DNA of 6,536 nucleotides from the NCBI GenBank assembly GCA_046729855.1, contig JBKPHM010000109.1, positions 1 through 6,536 on the forward strand, read 5' to 3'. The notes beneath the pieces were generated by a model. That model saw only the letters and a list, made by a program, of their open reading frames with translations. It ran no database searches and was not told where the DNA came from. A program made the position numbers and the translations under genes. This document shows, in pieces, positions 6,056 to 6,536 of the stretch. This DNA is from DATHSY01 sp046729855 (GTDB lineage: Bacteria; Actinomycetota; UBA4738; HRBIN12). Each line of letters opens with the position of its first letter. The first letter of the stretch is position 1.

Positions 6056-6277
6056 GCACGCGCGTTAGCTGCGGCACGAAGTCGCCGTGCCTCCTACAGC
6101 TACCTGAACGGCGTCACGGCAAACATCGTAGGCAACTGCATCGGGCTGCGCGGAACGTTGCCCGCGCATCCCACGACCAACACGCTGGAGCTTACGCCGC
6201 GACGAACAGAATCCTGTCGTGCGCCTTCGAGCCGTCCACCCGTCGTCTCACATGAGCGGTAAGGGTAGATCGTGAAA

Positions 6278-6349
6278 CCTTTCGGAGGCCCCTTGCGTAA
6301 TACGAATCAGCAGGCTGGATGTGTCCAACGGCTCGTACCCTCGGAAAGG
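6278..6349 (+). promoter_or_regulatory. Candidate leader structure masking a Shine-Dalgarno
   Basis: CCTTTCGGAGG (6278-6288) can pair with CCTCGGAAAGG (6339-6349) at 10 of 11 positions, across a 50-base loop. The 3' arm covers most of AAGGAG (6346-6351), the ribosome binding site of the gene at 6358. The arrangement resembles a translational switch, but no known riboswitch class was recognised in the intervening sequence. Confidence 0.35.
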
Positions 6350-6351
6350 AG
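6346..6351 (+). promoter_or_regulatory. Strong Shine-Dalgarno
   Basis: AAGGAG, 6 bases before the ATG at 6358. It is the clearest ribosome binding site in the window and fixes that start. Confidence 0.8.
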
Positions 6352-6357
6352 TCGCCC

Positions 6358-6536
6358 ATGCGTGGTCTGCATTTTCCGCGAAGCCGATCAGCCCGCCGAC
6401 CTTCGCGGCCGTACAGGTACGTCGTCTCCGTGCTCGCCGCCCTGGCGTTGCTTGCGGTACCGGCCGTTGCATCGGCCGCGAAGGGCTTCACAGAGCAAGT
6501 TGCCTCCGCCCGCTGGTCGACCCCGTTCCAGTGCCC
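6358..6536 (+). CDS. Secreted protein, N-terminal part only (runs off the right edge)
   Basis: ATG 6358 follows AAGGAG at ideal spacing. The 59 codons visible begin MRGLHFPRSRSARRPSRPYR, a long basic n-region. A hydrophobic core VVSVLAALALLAVPAVASA comes next, at about residues 22-40. AVASAA gives a good signal-peptidase I site near residue 40 (Ala-x-Ala). The first mature residues, KGFTEQVASARWSTPFQC, carry no motif that I recognise, so the function cannot be given. Export by the Sec pathway is inferred from the signal peptide; the twin-arginine motif is not clear, although RR occurs in the n-region. The leader upstream may regulate translation (see 6278-6349). Confidence 0.8.
   Translation, partial: MRGLHFPRSRSARRPSRPYRYVVSVLAALALLAVPAVASAAKGFTEQVASARWSTPFQC

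Larger units (their letters stand above)
5941..6357. other. 417-base stretch without a convincing gene
   Basis: Frames through here are open but have poor protein character, with Arg/Ser/Pro-rich low-complexity translations and no motif, so I call no gene. It contains the long hairpin at 6010-6055, a smaller stem GGCACG (6073-6078) with CGTGCC (6086-6091), and the 5' leader of the secreted protein at 6358 with a candidate Shine-Dalgarno-masking pairing. It could also hide an unrecognised small RNA. Confidence 0.5.

Noticed and set aside
5661..6077. Minus-strand frame of 138 codons opposite the small charged protein
   Set aside because: Ser/Arg-rich low complexity; spans the long hairpin.
5771..6262. 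Plus-strand frame of 163 codons
   Set aside because: Wrong frame of the 73-residue gene at first, then passes through the hairpin; no motif found.
6190..6345. c-di-AMP (ydaO-type) or other known riboswitch upstream of the secreted protein
   Set aside because: GAATCCTG and GGGTAGATCG fragments recall it, but the conserved 3' core (CAGCTAACC...GTAGGCG) is absent in the right place.
1..6536. CRISPR array, insertion sequence or new defence system
   Set aside because: No regularly spaced repeats, transposase motifs or terminal repeats seen; HNH and CPBP occur in some defence contexts, but here the nuclease pieces are broken and no partner genes are present.

Overview
The window is very GC-rich and packed, with long open frames on both strands, codons ending mostly in G or C, and both signal-peptide proteins carrying Ala-rich signal sequences. 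This suggests a high-GC actinobacterium. Several proteins resemble, from memory, families of soil Actinobacteria such as Thermoleophilia, but that placement is an inference that no search has tested. I see no insertion sequence, CRISPR array, rRNA gene or replication origin.

Left part (1-1036). A small membrane protein of unknown function runs off the left edge on the minus strand. Next comes a gene-poor stretch of about 230 bases. It holds an orphan tRNA 3' end that looks Arg-like, a 7-bp palindrome and a weak tRNA-like D-arm. These are followed by a short two-CxxC zinc-ribbon frame with no standard start codon, and 3 bases later by an HNH-type nuclease gene split by a frameshift.

Middle (1037-5700). 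A complete CPBP-family intramembrane protease gene (plus strand) is bracketed by the nuclease relic and by a second, shorter remnant of the same kind of HNH tail. Convergent to it is a large secreted subtilisin-like (S8) protease. It shows, in order, a signal peptide, a propeptide, a catalytic domain with an inserted PA-like domain, and beta-rich C-terminal regions. Its 5' end is unclear: the signal-peptide frame continues upstream of the first standard start codon.

Right part (5650-6536). A palindrome and a promoter-like sequence lie between the S8 protease and a divergent 73-residue charged orphan protein. After that is a 417-base stretch without a clear gene. It holds a long hairpin and a candidate Shine-Dalgarno-sequestering pairing, and leads into a secreted protein that begins at 6358 and runs off the right edge.

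The genes do not form an obvious pathway. What unites the window is exported or membrane proteolysis (S8 and CPBP) beside decayed nuclease and tRNA remnants. That mix fits an accessory region with a history of insertion and decay. No convincing new defence or biosynthetic system is visible. The recurrent loss of standard start codons and the frameshift could equally be assembly errors.
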